NCBI GenBank assembly: GCA_049297695.1
Contig: JBAQUT010000035.1
Location: 1 to 27,119 of the forward strand
Source: JACKLD01 sp049297695
GTDB lineage: Bacteria > Pseudomonadota > Alphaproteobacteria > UBA2136 > UBA6156
Direction: 5' to 3'
DNA: 27,119 nt
A program made the translations under genes and the position numbers. Each line of letters begins with the position of its first letter. Positions within the stretch are counted from its first letter, which is position 1. Positions 12,958 through 22,197 of the stretch are shown here, piece after piece. The notes below the pieces were generated by a model that was given only the letters and a program-made list of their open reading frames with translations, did not search any database and was not told where the DNA came from.

Positions 12958-14784
12958 ATGACCCACCACGCCAGCCACATCCGCAACATCGCCATCATCG
13001 CCCACGTGGACCATGGCAAAACAACCCTGGTCGACGCCCTGCTGAAGCAAACCGACACCGTCGCCGTAGGCAACAGCAACGAGCGCGTGATGGACAGCAA
13101 CGATCTGGAAAAAGAACGCGGTATCACCATTTTAGCCAAAACCACCAGCATTGAATATAAAGGCCACCACATCAACGTGGTGGATACACCGGGCCACGCG
13201 GACTTTGGTGGCGAAGTGGAACGCATACTCGGCATGGTAGATAGCGTGGTGCTGCTGGTGGATGCCTCCGAAGGCCCCATGCCCCAAACCAAGTTCGTGT
13301 TGGGCAAAGCCTTGCAATTGGGGCTGAAACCCATTTTGGTCATCAACAAAATCGACCGCAGCGACAGCCGTCCCGACGAAGTGATCAACGAAACCTTCGA
13401 TCTGTTCGATACCCTCGGCGCCACGGATGAACAAATGGACTTCCCCATTTTGTACGCCGTGGGCCGCGAAGGCTGGGTGACCAAAGATATTAAAGTAAAA
13501 ACCGACAACTGCTTTGAGCTTTTAGACCTCGTGCTCACCCACGTGCCCGCCCCCGAAGGCGACCCCAACGCCCCCTTCCAAATGCTGGTCAGCATTATCG
13601 AGCGCAATGAATATCTGGGCCGCGTGGTCACAGGCCGTATCCTCAGCGGCAGCATTAAAAAGAACCAACCCATCAAAGCGCTGGACAGCAAAGGCAACGA
13701 GATTGAACGCGGCAAAGCCGTGCAAGTGTTCGGCTTCCAAGGCCTGAAAAAAATCCCCGTCGACGAAGCCAAAGCCGGCGACATCATCGCCTTGGCAGGC
13801 CTCGGCAATGCTTACGTCAGCCACACCATTTGCGACCCCTCCATCACCAAACCCCTTCCTGCCGTGGAAATCGACCCCCCCACCATGGTGATGACCTTTG
13901 GCGTGAACGATTCACCCCTTTCCGGTCGCGAAGGCAAAAAACTCACCAGCCGCGAAATCGGCGCCCGCCTGTTCCAAGAGGCCGAAACCAACGTAGGTTT
14001 GCGGGTGGAACAAGCCGGTAGCAGCGATTCGTTCCGCGTGATGGGCCGTGGGGAACTCCACTTGGGCGTGTTGATTGAAACCATGCGCCGCGAGGGCTTT
14101 GAACTGAGCATCTCCCGCCCCGAAACCATCATGCGCGAAGAAAACGGCGTGAAGATGGAACCGTACGAAGATATCATTGTGGACGTGGACCAAGCCTTTG
14201 CCGGTACGGTGATGGAAAAAATGGGTATCCGCAAAGCCGAACTGGTGAACATGATTGCCGACCACCAAGGCAAGCAACGCCTTATCTTCGTGGGCCCTTC
14301 CCGCGGAATGATCGGCTACCGTGGCGAATTCCTTACCGACACCAAAGGTACGGGGATCCTCACCCGCCAGTTCCACGGCTACGCCCCCGTGAAGTCCACC
14401 CCTGCAGGCCGCCGCAACGGCGTGCTGGTATCCATGGCCAACGGTACGTCCACGGCCTACATCCTCAACGAACTGGAAGCCCGTGGCCAACTGTTCATCA
14501 AAGAAGGTGTGGACGTGTACGACGGCATGATCATTGGCGAAAACAGCCGCGAAGACGATATGGAAGTGAACCCCACCCACGGCAAAAAGCTTACCAACGT
14601 GCGCGCCTCGGGGAAAGACGAAGCCATCCGCCTCACCCCCCCCCGCGCCATCACGCTGGAGTACGCCATCACGTACATCCAGGATGACGAACTGGTGGAA
14701 ATCACCCCCGCCAACATCCGCCTCCGCAAAAAAGGCCTCACCGAGCACGACCGCAAACGCCTCCGCCGCCAAGTGGAAGCGTAA
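12958..14784 (+). CDS. typA: translational GTPase TypA/BipA
   Basis: A 608-residue ribosome-associated GTPase involved in 50S assembly and stress adaptation, especially in the cold. GTPase motifs: G1 AHVDHGKT (15-22), G2 RGITI (54-58), G3 DTPGH (76-80), G4 NKID (130-133). EF-G-like domains follow, and the TypA-specific C-terminal part includes GPSRGMIGYRGEFLTDTKG and the final PANIRLRKKGL...DRKRLRRQ. The ATG at 12958 is chosen because AAGGAG lies just upstream and the protein then begins in the usual way; an upstream in-frame start would add 26 unlikely residues. Length is normal for the family. Confidence 0.97.
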   Translation: MTHHASHIRNIAIIAHVDHGKTTLVDALLKQTDTVAVGNSNERVMDSNDLEKERGITILAKTTSIEYKGHHINVVDTPGHADFGGEVERILGMVDSVVLLVDASEGPMPQTKFVLGKALQLGLKPILVINKIDRSDSRPDEVINETFDLFDTLGATDEQMDFPILYAVGREGWVTKDIKVKTDNCFELLDLVLTHVPAPEGDPNAPFQMLVSIIERNEYLGRVVTGRILSGSIKKNQPIKALDSKGNEIERGKAVQVFGFQGLKKIPVDEAKAGDIIALAGLGNAYVSHTICDPSITKPLPAVEIDPPTMVMTFGVNDSPLSGREGKKLTSREIGARLFQEAETNVGLRVEQAGSSDSFRVMGRGELHLGVLIETMRREGFELSISRPETIMREENGVKMEPYEDIIVDVDQAFAGTVMEKMGIRKAELVNMIADHQGKQRLIFVGPSRGMIGYRGEFLTDTKGTGILTRQFHGYAPVKSTPAGRRNGVLVSMANGTSTAYILNELEARGQLFIKEGVDVYDGMIIGENSREDDMEVNPTHGKKLTNVRASGKDEAIRLTPPRAITLEYAITYIQDDELVEITPANIRLRKKGLTEHDRKRLRRQVEA

Positions 14785-14877
14785 GAATAGGTAAAAAAGG
14801 AGTTACGTGTCTTCAGTCAGTCAAATCCAACGTTCATTCCTGTCAAAACGCGACGTGTAGAACCGCCGCGAGATGAT

Positions 14878-15552
14878 TTGTTTGACATACTGAAAAGTGC
14901 CCTTCCCCTCTTACAGGAAGGTGATGTGCTTTGCATATCTTCTAAAATTATCTCAATCTACGAAGGTCGTTGCGTCCAAGGCGAACGTGATGATTTCGTG
15001 AAAGGCGAAACGGAGTGGTGGTTGCCAAGAGAAATGAACACTTATGGGTTCATGCTCACCATTATTCATAACGCGCTGATTGCATCAGCAGGAATCGACC
15101 AAAGTAACAGCGCGGGGTATCTAACGCTTTTGCCCAAAGATCCAACGGCAAGTGCCAAAAAAATTTGGTCATGGTTGAAAGATGAATATGGACTTCAAAA
15201 TATAGCGGTAATTGTTACAGATAGTCATTGCACACCCCTTCGTTGGGGGACCAGTGGTATTGCAATAGGGGCATACGGAATTAATCCCTTGCGCGACTAT
15301 CGTGGGACAAAAGATCTGTTTGGTTATGTTATGAAGGTTTCCCAAAGCAATATGCTTGACCCATTAGCATCGGCAGCGGTAAACCTAATGGGAGAGGGTA
15401 ACGAACAAACTCCAGTAGTTATCGTCCGAAACTGGCCTGGCGTTGTATTTCGAGAGGATGATATTTGGAAGGATTTTGTCATTGAACCAAAGGCAGATGT
15501 ATTTTGGCCCCTTTTGCAAGTTTTCAAGAATGTCAAAAAGGATGTAGTATGA
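14878..15552 (+). CDS. CofE-like (F420-0:L-glutamate ligase family) protein with disrupted N-terminus
   Basis: A 224-residue protein of the coenzyme F420-0:gamma-glutamyl ligase fold. EGDVLCISSKIISIYEGRCV, NALIASAGIDQSNSAGYLTLLP, VTDSHCTPLRWGTSGIAIGAYG and LRDYRGTKDLFGY match the metal- and GTP-binding regions of the family. The only start in this frame is TTG at 14878. The same frame is already open upstream from 14791 and encodes NPTFIPVKTRRVEPPRDD, the normal beginning of the family. A good AAGGAG with GTG at 14807 lies in another frame, so the start is probably frameshifted. The gene is AT-richer than its neighbours. It overlaps the next gene by four bases (ATGA). No other F420 gene is seen, so the substrate may be another glutamyl-accepting cofactor. 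Confidence 0.7.
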   Translation: MFDILKSALPLLQEGDVLCISSKIISIYEGRCVQGERDDFVKGETEWWLPREMNTYGFMLTIIHNALIASAGIDQSNSAGYLTLLPKDPTASAKKIWSWLKDEYGLQNIAVIVTDSHCTPLRWGTSGIAIGAYGINPLRDYRGTKDLFGYVMKVSQSNMLDPLASAAVNLMGEGNEQTPVVIVRNWPGVVFREDDIWKDFVIEPKADVFWPLLQVFKNVKKDVV

Positions 15553-16046
15553 TTCTACAGGGCCATGTTATTACAGATAAAAACGGCTTCTATGCTGATA
15601 AATTTGGCGTTATGCCACCCACACTCAAACGCGATGATGATTTCGCGCTGTTACAAAGCCATTTATCCAACATTGACCTATGCATAATGGGCCGAAAAAC
15701 ACACGAGGCGCATTCTAACGTTAAAAAACGGCGACGCCTAGTTTTATCTCAACATCCCGAACGACATTTACCCCAAGAGAACACACTGTTTATGACATTG
15801 GATAATGCAGAAAGATGGTTGGTTCGGAACAATTCATCTTTAACATCCGTCGCCGTGTTAGGTGGAAAGGTTGCTTACGAATGGGGGTTAGGCCGTTTTG
15901 GCTATCAAACATTTCATTGGAGTATTGTGACAGGTTTAGATCTTGGAATGTCAGATTACAGGTTTATCGATGGGACAGAAGGGCAAAATGGTATCTACAA
16001 GCGTTTATCTAGTAGTACAAAGACGCTAGAAGTGATTGAATATTAA
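15549..16046 (+). CDS. dihydrofolate reductase-like (DHFR/RibD-C fold) protein
   Basis: A 165-residue protein with a DHFR-like layout: ILQGHVITDKNGFYA at the start, IDLCIMGRKTHEAH (compare the NADPH-binding GRKTWES of DHFR), RRLVLSQ, and TSVAVLGGKVAYEWGL (compare the GG(x)xVY motif). It is likely an NAD(P)H-dependent reductase; whether the substrate is folate, pterin or flavin-like cannot be told. The ATG overlaps the TGA of the CofE-like gene, so the two are coupled and probably act in one pathway. AT-rich like its partner, suggesting they arrived together. Confidence 0.65.
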   Translation: MILQGHVITDKNGFYADKFGVMPPTLKRDDDFALLQSHLSNIDLCIMGRKTHEAHSNVKKRRRLVLSQHPERHLPQENTLFMTLDNAERWLVRNNSSLTSVAVLGGKVAYEWGLGRFGYQTFHWSIVTGLDLGMSDYRFIDGTEGQNGIYKRLSSSTKTLEVIEY

Positions 16047-16047
16047 A

Positions 16048-16629
16048 ATGCCCCTCCCCGACATCCACCTCCTTTACGAACTCGGCCAATTAGCCCAACT
16101 GCAACGCACCTACCTGTACACCACGGGCGCGCCCAGCGTGGCGGCGCACATGCACAGGGTGGCCATTGTGGCCCTCATGCTGGCACGGGCCGAAGGCGCT
16201 CATGTGGAAAAAGTGCTCCTGATGGCCCTGGTTCACGACGCCCCCGAAACCCGCACGGGCGACCCCAATCCGTTCCAGAAACCTTTTGTGAAAACAGACG
16301 ATATTGGTGCTGCCCATGTGCAATTCGACGATACATCGTTAGCTGATATGGTTGAGTTACTTGAAGAATATGAAGCCCGCGAAACCCTCGAGGCAAAAGT
16401 GGTGAAAGACGCTGATATGTTGGTGGCCGAACTGGAAATGTGCGAGCTTACGGCGCGTGGCCATACCGAACCTGGCTGTCCGATTTCTATGAGTGAACGG
16501 CTTGCCATACGGCCAAAGTTACGAACAAAAACAGCGCAAACCATGTATGACGCTATTCACGCAACAAGCCCCTTCGGTTGGCTCCGCAAAGGCCCCAACG
16601 CCTACAAAACAGGTACCCACGGTACCTAA
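16048..16629 (+). CDS. HD-domain phosphohydrolase (YfbR/HDDC2-like)
   Basis: A 193-residue protein of the HD superfamily. Metal-binding residues are His34 or His36 (AAHMHRVAIVALMLA), His63-Asp64 (ALVHDAPETRTGD) and the late Asp in VVKDADMLVAELEM. The helix order and the HDAPE motif match the YfbR/HDDC2 group of 5'-deoxynucleotidases, which dephosphorylate nucleoside monophosphates in the cytoplasm. ATG 16048 is chosen over a TTG at 16036 that overlaps the upstream gene. Only one base lies between the upstream stop and this start. Confidence 0.75.
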   Translation: MPLPDIHLLYELGQLAQLQRTYLYTTGAPSVAAHMHRVAIVALMLARAEGAHVEKVLLMALVHDAPETRTGDPNPFQKPFVKTDDIGAAHVQFDDTSLADMVELLEEYEARETLEAKVVKDADMLVAELEMCELTARGHTEPGCPISMSERLAIRPKLRTKTAQTMYDAIHATSPFGWLRKGPNAYKTGTHGT

Positions 16630-16881
16630 CACTTCTCGCCTACCGCCTAACGCCTCACCCACCCACTGTCAGCTTTTTGCCACCCACCCACCCCCAATCG
16701 TGAACCCTTCGTTTCACCCGCCTTACCGCCCCGCACAACCGCCAACCCCTTCAAACATAAGCCTTCCACGCCCATTATGTGCACTGCACCATGAGTGCGT
16801 GCGCTAAATCATTCATTTCCAAGCCCTTTCCTGTCAGCCCAAGGCCTGCCACAGTGGGCCAACAACCCATACAAGAATGTC

Positions 16882-19197
16882 ATGAACACACCCGTCCAAC
16901 CCGCCATCGCCCCGCACCACGTACCGCCCGAGTACGCCATGGATGCGGCCTTTTGCGCCCGCGCCGCCAAGGTTATCGGCTGGGTGCTCAAGCGCATTGC
17001 CCTGTCGGTGAAGCACGCGGGCGGTACGGAACATATTGCGGAAGGCGACATCTTCGTCTTCAACCACTTCACACGGTTTGAAACGGTCATCGTCAGCTGG
17101 CTGCTGCTCCGCCACACAGGGCGTTTTGTGCGCGCCATTGCCGATAAATCCCTATTTCGCGTCGCCCCATGGTTCAGCAAACTCCTCAAAGCCGTGGGCG
17201 CCGTACCCAACACCATGGAAGGCCTGCTCCCCTTCATGGCGGCGGAAATCATGCGCGGCAACAAGGTGGTGATTTTCCCCGAGGGCGGGATCATCAAAGA
17301 CCTGAAAATGCGCAACAAACCGCACCATCACCACCACGTGATGTTCGGCATCAACCCCGCCCACAAACGCCAGCACCGCGGCGCCGCCGTATTGGCGCTG
17401 GCGGTGGATATCTTCAAGCACCACCTCCGCACGCTGGAAGCCAAAGGCGACATGGCAACTCTCATGCAATGGTGCAATGCCCTCCAAATCCCCACCATGA
17501 CCGAGCTTCTCAAACAAGCCCACAAACCCACCGCCATCGTGCCGGGCAACATTACCTACTTCCCCATCCGTACCGGTGAAAACTGGCTGTCCGGCCTCCT
17601 CAACCGCTTTCTGCCCGAAGCCCCCCAACAAGCGCTGGAAGAGTTGATTATCGAAGGTAACATCCTGTTCAAATCCACCGATATGGACATCAACTTCGGT
17701 GCCCCCATCGCCGCGTTGCCAACCCTTTCCGCCTCCGAGAAGCAACAACTCAAATCCACGCTGGATGGCCTCACCAACCTCCACCAACTTTTCGTGCACA
17801 AAACCGAAGAAATAACCCCCGCCACCCGCCCCTTGGCCACGCTGCTGCACCGCCACAGCGATACCCTGACCAACACCTACGCCACCGCCATTTACGCCCA
17901 CACCACGCTGAACATGAACCACCTTGTTTCCAGCACCATCCAACACCTTATCAAACACAAATGGTACGAAATCCCCCACAGCACCTTCCACACCGCACTG
18001 TACTTGGCCATAAAAAAAATCCACGCGGCGGGCAACCTGCATTTGCATTGCAGCCTTCACCGCCCCTGGTTTTACCATGGCCTTACCGAAGGCCAAGCCC
18101 CGTCGTTCAAAGGCTTCATGAAAAACTGCGCCAAACTCCACCTCCTCAAACGCGCCGCCACCACGTACAAGTTTTCCCACCGGCTGGATGACGAGTTTGA
18201 CGAGCAAGATATCCGCCTCGAAAACCCCATCGCCATGCACGCCAACGAGGCCTCGCCCATCCCCCAACTCCAGCAGTTTATCCGCGAGGCATTGGCCGAG
18301 GCCGACACCGTCACCCAACCCGAACTGGCTTACCACCTGATGGACGACATGCAACGCGCCCACCGTCTGCGCCACCAGTTTTGGGTGCACCGCACGCCCG
18401 AATGGGCCCCCACGCGGGATGACCCCACCCGCGCCATGCCCTACTTGTTGGAAGCCAAAGGCCGCACGGCCAGCCCCACCGCCGTGGTGTTGGTGCACGG
18501 ATTTACCGCCCACCCGTTGGAGGTCAAAAACCTTGCCACCAAACTCCATGCCCAAGGCCACACGGTGGTGGGCGTTTGCCTGTTTGGCCACGGCACCACG
18601 CCGCTGGATTTGGAACGCCGCAACCGCCACGAATGGCTCCAAGGTGTCATGCAAGGCTACAAAGTAGCCGCAGGTTTGGCCCCCAAAGTGGCCTTGGTGG
18701 GTTTCTCCACAGGTGGAGCCTTGGCCCTTACCTTGGCGGGCAAACATACACTCCCCCAACTGGCAGGCATCGCCAGCATCGCAAGCCCCGTGACGGTACG
18801 GGATAAAACCATCCACATCCTCCCCTTCGTCATGCCTGTTCTCAATCTACTCCGGCGCATCATCACCTTGCCCAACGCCCTCCGCTTTTACCCCACGGCG
18901 GAACCGATTGATGGCCTGCACTACCCCGTCAAACCCGTTACAGGCCTCAACGAACTCCGCCTGCTGATGGCCGAACTTCCGGCCATGCTCCCCGCCATCA
19001 AAACCTCCGTGTTGCTGCTGCAAGGCACGGCCGACCTTACGGTGGAGCCCTCCAGCGTGGAAATCCTCTTCCAAGGCCTCACCAACGCCGAGCGTGAAAA
19101 ACACGTTCTGGAAGGCGGCCCCCACGGCTTGATTTATGAAGATTTCGGCCCCACCCACACCCTTGTGTTGAACTTCCTGAAACGCATCAGCACCTAA
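16882..19197 (+). CDS. PlsC-like acyltransferase fused to alpha/beta hydrolase
   Basis: A 771-residue two-domain protein. The N-terminal part (about 30-300) resembles glycerolipid acyltransferases: NHFTRFE (61-67), an HX4E form of the HX4D catalytic box, and FPEGG (132-136). The unusual run KPHHHHHV lies at about 147-153. The C-terminal part (about 530-771) is an alpha/beta hydrolase: oxyanion-loop HGF (539-541), nucleophile Ser609 in GFSTGG, Asp718 in QGTADLT and His748 in GGPHG. It may hydrolyse an ester or monoglyceride and transfer or remodel acyl chains, supplying fatty acids to FadD, which starts 7 bases downstream. The start is uncertain: ATG 16882 is chosen, while ATG 16939 or an earlier one remain possible. 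Confidence 0.8.
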   Translation: MNTPVQPAIAPHHVPPEYAMDAAFCARAAKVIGWVLKRIALSVKHAGGTEHIAEGDIFVFNHFTRFETVIVSWLLLRHTGRFVRAIADKSLFRVAPWFSKLLKAVGAVPNTMEGLLPFMAAEIMRGNKVVIFPEGGIIKDLKMRNKPHHHHHVMFGINPAHKRQHRGAAVLALAVDIFKHHLRTLEAKGDMATLMQWCNALQIPTMTELLKQAHKPTAIVPGNITYFPIRTGENWLSGLLNRFLPEAPQQALEELIIEGNILFKSTDMDINFGAPIAALPTLSASEKQQLKSTLDGLTNLHQLFVHKTEEITPATRPLATLLHRHSDTLTNTYATAIYAHTTLNMNHLVSSTIQHLIKHKWYEIPHSTFHTALYLAIKKIHAAGNLHLHCSLHRPWFYHGLTEGQAPSFKGFMKNCAKLHLLKRAATTYKFSHRLDDEFDEQDIRLENPIAMHANEASPIPQLQQFIREALAEADTVTQPELAYHLMDDMQRAHRLRHQFWVHRTPEWAPTRDDPTRAMPYLLEAKGRTASPTAVVLVHGFTAHPLEVKNLATKLHAQGHTVVGVCLFGHGTTPLDLERRNRHEWLQGVMQGYKVAAGLAPKVALVGFSTGGALALTLAGKHTLPQLAGIASIASPVTVRDKTIHILPFVMPVLNLLRRIITLPNALRFYPTAEPIDGLHYPVKPVTGLNELRLLMAELPAMLPAIKTSVLLLQGTADLTVEPSSVEILFQGLTNAEREKHVLEGGPHGLIYEDFGPTHTLVLNFLKRIST

Positions 19198-19204
19198 GCC
19201 GACC

Positions 19205-20887
19205 ATGGTCACACACCTCCCTCCCGCCGCGTCGTACCCACCCAACCTTGCATGGGATGCTCCCTTAAACCTTGGCCCCCTCACCACGTTGCTGGATGAC
19301 GCCACTGCCCGTTATCCCACCCGCACTGCCGTGGCCTTTATGGGCGTTACTCTCACTTACACGCAAGTAACGACCCGCGTGGAAGCTTTGGCCCATACCC
19401 TCACCTCTCTCGGCTTAGGCAAAGGCGATACCATTGCCCTCTGCCTGCCCAACTGCCCCACCGCCGTGGTGGCTTACTACGCCATCCTCCGCATCGGGGC
19501 CGTGGTGGTAAACACCAACCCCCTTTATACGGCAACCGAACTGGGCGACATCCTTCACGACAGCGCCGCCAAAGCCATCATCACCACCAACCTCAAAGTT
19601 TCTCTCCCCAAACTCCTGCCCCACGTCGGCCACGGGGCGTTGCAGCATCTTGTGCTGGTAGATTTCACCACCGAACTCCCGTGGCACCTCGGCCTCCTGT
19701 TCCGCCTGTTTAAGCGCAGCCAACTGGCCACCGTTCCCCATCATTCCAACATTCATCGTTATAATCCTTCAGCATCTTCCACACCCTCCACCAACACACA
19801 AAGCCATACGTCCTCAATCAAAGACCTCGCCGTTTTGCAATACACGGGCGGAACTACCGGCACCCCCAAAGCCGCCATGCTCACCCACGGCGCCCTCATG
19901 GCCAACGTGCGGCAAATCCAACTCTGGTTGGGCGATACCCCGCCGGAGGGCGACCGCACCCTGGCCATCCTCCCCCTGTTCCATTGTTTTGCCATGACAG
20001 CGGGGATGAACCTCACCTTCGCCAACGGTGGCACCTTGCACCTGCTGCCCCAGTTCAACCTCGCCCACGTTCTCAAAACCCTTGATAAGCAGCGCATCAC
20101 CCTCCTTCCGGGCGTTCCCACGCTGTTCAACGCCATTCTCAACGCTTCCAAACTGAATCCCGCAGGGTTTTCCCACCTGCGCTACGGCATTTCAGGCGGC
20201 GCCCCCCTCCCCCCCGAGGTGAAAGATAAATTCGAAGCCCTCACCAACTCCCGCCTGATGGAAGGCTACGGCCTCACCGAAGCCAGCCCCGTGGTGTGCT
20301 GCAACCCCCGCCACAAACGGGGTAAAAACAGCAGTGCAGGCCTTCCCATCCCCGGCACCCACGTGGGTATTTTTAACCCCGAAACCCTTCAACCCCTCCC
20401 CCTAAGCGAGGTGGGCGAAGTCTGGGTATCTGGCCCCCAACTCATGCAAGGCTACCTCAACAACCCAACCGCCACCCAAGCTTGCATGATGCAGCACAAA
20501 GGCCTCACATGGCTCCGCAGCGGCGATCTGGGCTTCCTCGACGACGAAGGTTACCTTCACCTGACCGACCGCCTCAAAGACATCATCCTCGTCAACGGCT
20601 ACAACGTGTACCCACGGGTGATTGAAGATTGCTTGTACACCCACCCAAATGTCGCCGAAGCCATGGTCATCGGCCTCCCCGACCCCCAGCGCGGCGAAAC
20701 CCCCCACGCCTATGTCGTCCTCAAAACTGACGCCAAAGCCACAGAGGATGACCTTATGTTGTTCTGCCGCAAACATTTAAATCCCCTGGAACGCCCCGTT
20801 CAGGTAGTGTTACGTCAATCCCTGCCCAAAACGCAGGTCGGCAAGCTTTCCAAAAAAGACTTGAAGGCCGAGGTTTTAGGCCAATAA
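19205..20887 (+). CDS. fadD: long-chain fatty acid-CoA ligase
   Basis: A 560-residue adenylate-forming enzyme that activates fatty acids to acyl-CoA with ATP. Motifs in order: P-loop YTGGTTGTPK (213-222), EGYGLTEASP (353-362), SGDLG (439-443), the fatty-acid signature DRLKDIILVNGYNVYP (455-470) and PKTQVGKLSKK with the catalytic Lys547. A low-complexity Ser/Thr/His-rich linker (about 177-205) precedes the P-loop and looks like an insertion. It lies 7 bases after the acyltransferase-hydrolase gene and opens the beta-oxidation set. Confidence 0.93.
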   Translation: MVTHLPPAASYPPNLAWDAPLNLGPLTTLLDDATARYPTRTAVAFMGVTLTYTQVTTRVEALAHTLTSLGLGKGDTIALCLPNCPTAVVAYYAILRIGAVVVNTNPLYTATELGDILHDSAAKAIITTNLKVSLPKLLPHVGHGALQHLVLVDFTTELPWHLGLLFRLFKRSQLATVPHHSNIHRYNPSASSTPSTNTQSHTSSIKDLAVLQYTGGTTGTPKAAMLTHGALMANVRQIQLWLGDTPPEGDRTLAILPLFHCFAMTAGMNLTFANGGTLHLLPQFNLAHVLKTLDKQRITLLPGVPTLFNAILNASKLNPAGFSHLRYGISGGAPLPPEVKDKFEALTNSRLMEGYGLTEASPVVCCNPRHKRGKNSSAGLPIPGTHVGIFNPETLQPLPLSEVGEVWVSGPQLMQGYLNNPTATQACMMQHKGLTWLRSGDLGFLDDEGYLHLTDRLKDIILVNGYNVYPRVIEDCLYTHPNVAEAMVIGLPDPQRGETPHAYVVLKTDAKATEDDLMLFCRKHLNPLERPVQVVLRQSLPKTQVGKLSKKDLKAEVLGQ

Positions 20888-20908
20888 AAAGCAAAGCGAG
20901 GCGTGGTT

Positions 20909-21032
20909 AAATACGCTAGACCGCCAGCAAAAAACGGGTGTTACCGAGAACCGTACCGCAAGCGTACATACTAAGTACGTGCGGAACGGAAGCGCAGGAA
21001 ACACCCGTTTGCAGCAAGGGCTAGTCGTATTT
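20909..21032. repeat. 124-base imperfect palindromic element
   Basis: A nested hairpin fills the fadD-thiolase gap. Outer arms are AAATACGCTAG (20909-20919) and CTAGTCGTATTT (21021-21032). Middle arms are AAACGGGTGTT (20932-20942) and AACACCCGTTT (21000-21010), a perfect 11-bp pair. Inner arms CCGTACCGCAAGCGTAC and GTACGTGCGGAACGG close on the loop ATACTAA. Multi-level pairing points to a dispersed palindromic repeat or a small MITE-like element; it may also terminate or process the mRNA. Confidence 0.65.
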
Positions 21033-21063
21033 GCTTCGTAAGAACAAGAAAAGGCTCTGCCCC

Positions 21064-22197
21064 ATGGAACACTCCGTCGTCATTTGTGGTTACAAGCGCT
21101 CCCCCTTCACACTGGCCGGCAAAGGCGATCTCAAAACCGTCCGTGCCGACGATATGGCCGCCGAAGTGGTCAAAGCCTTGGTGAAAGAAACAGGCGTTAA
21201 AACGAAGGATATCGAAGATCTCATCATGGGCTGCGCCTTCCCCGAAGGCGAACAAGGCTTCAACATTGCCCGTTTGGTGGCCTTGCACGCAGGGTTGCCC
21301 CTTACCGTGGCGGGTCAAACCATCAACCGTTTTTGCGGGTCGTCCATGCAGGCCATCCACGCCGCAGCCGGCGCCATCCAAATGGGCGCGGGCGAGGTGT
21401 TTGTGTGTGCGGGGGTCGAGAGTATGTCACGCGTCCCCATGGGCGGCTACAACCCCATGCCCAGCCCAACCTTGTACAAAGCCATGCCCGCCGCCTACAT
21501 GGGTATGGGCGAAACGGCCGAAAACTTGGCCAAAAAATACAAACTCTCGCGCGAGCAGCAAGAAGAATTCGCCGTCCTCTCCCACCACAAAGCCGCCAAA
21601 GCCCAAGCGGCAGGCAAACTAGAGGCCGAAATCGTCCCCATGTTCGGCGTCAAGCGCGATGGCTGCCTCCGTGCCGATACCACCAGCCAAAGCCTTGCCA
21701 ACTTAAAACCCGCGTTCGATGCCAAAGGCACCGTCACCGCTGGCACCAGCAGCCCCCTCACCGATGGCGCCGCTGCCGTGCTGGTGGCCTCCGAAGCCTA
21801 CGCCCGCAAACACAAACTGCCCATCATGGCCCGCATCGTCAGCATTGCGGTGTCGGGCTGCATGCCGGAAATCATGGGCATCGGCCCCGTGCAAGCCACC
21901 CAAAAAGCCCTCGCGCGCGCGGGTTTGAAGCTGAAACAGATGGACGTGGTGGAACTCAACGAAGCCTTTGCCAGCCAAAGCTTGGCCGTGCTGTCCGAAC
22001 TCGCCGACCTCTCCCCCGCCAAAGTGAACATGGATGGCGGCGCCATCGCTTTAGGCCACCCCTTGGGGGCCACAGGCGCCCGCATCACAGGCAAAGTGGC
22101 CAGCCTGCTGCAGCGTGAAAAACTCACCTACGGCCTCGCCACCCAATGTATCGGTGGTGGCCAAGGCATTGCCACCATTCTGGAGAGAGTAAAATGA
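21064..22197 (+). CDS. fadA: acetyl-CoA C-acyltransferase (thiolase)
   Basis: A 377-residue thiolase that carries out the last beta-oxidation step, cleaving 3-ketoacyl-CoA with CoA. Catalytic residues: nucleophile Cys91 in NRFCGSSMQAI, His332 in ALGHPLGATG, and Cys362 in QCIGGGQG. ATG 21064 gives the usual N-terminus (VVICGYKRSPF); an upstream TTG would add residues lying in the palindromic element. The stop overlaps the next start as ATGA. The symbol is by role; fadI or a generic thiolase name is equally possible. Confidence 0.92.
   Translation: MEHSVVICGYKRSPFTLAGKGDLKTVRADDMAAEVVKALVKETGVKTKDIEDLIMGCAFPEGEQGFNIARLVALHAGLPLTVAGQTINRFCGSSMQAIHAAAGAIQMGAGEVFVCAGVESMSRVPMGGYNPMPSPTLYKAMPAAYMGMGETAENLAKKYKLSREQQEEFAVLSHHKAAKAQAAGKLEAEIVPMFGVKRDGCLRADTTSQSLANLKPAFDAKGTVTAGTSSPLTDGAAAVLVASEAYARKHKLPIMARIVSIAVSGCMPEIMGIGPVQATQKALARAGLKLKQMDVVELNEAFASQSLAVLSELADLSPAKVNMDGGAIALGHPLGATGARITGKVASLLQREKLTYGLATQCIGGGQGIATILERVK

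Noticed and set aside
17152..18816. A 554-codon open frame on the minus strand opposite the acyltransferase-hydrolase gene
   Set aside because: A Gly/His/Val-rich shadow of a certain coding sequence with no recognisable motif. The same holds for the long antisense frames opposite typA, fadN and fadE.
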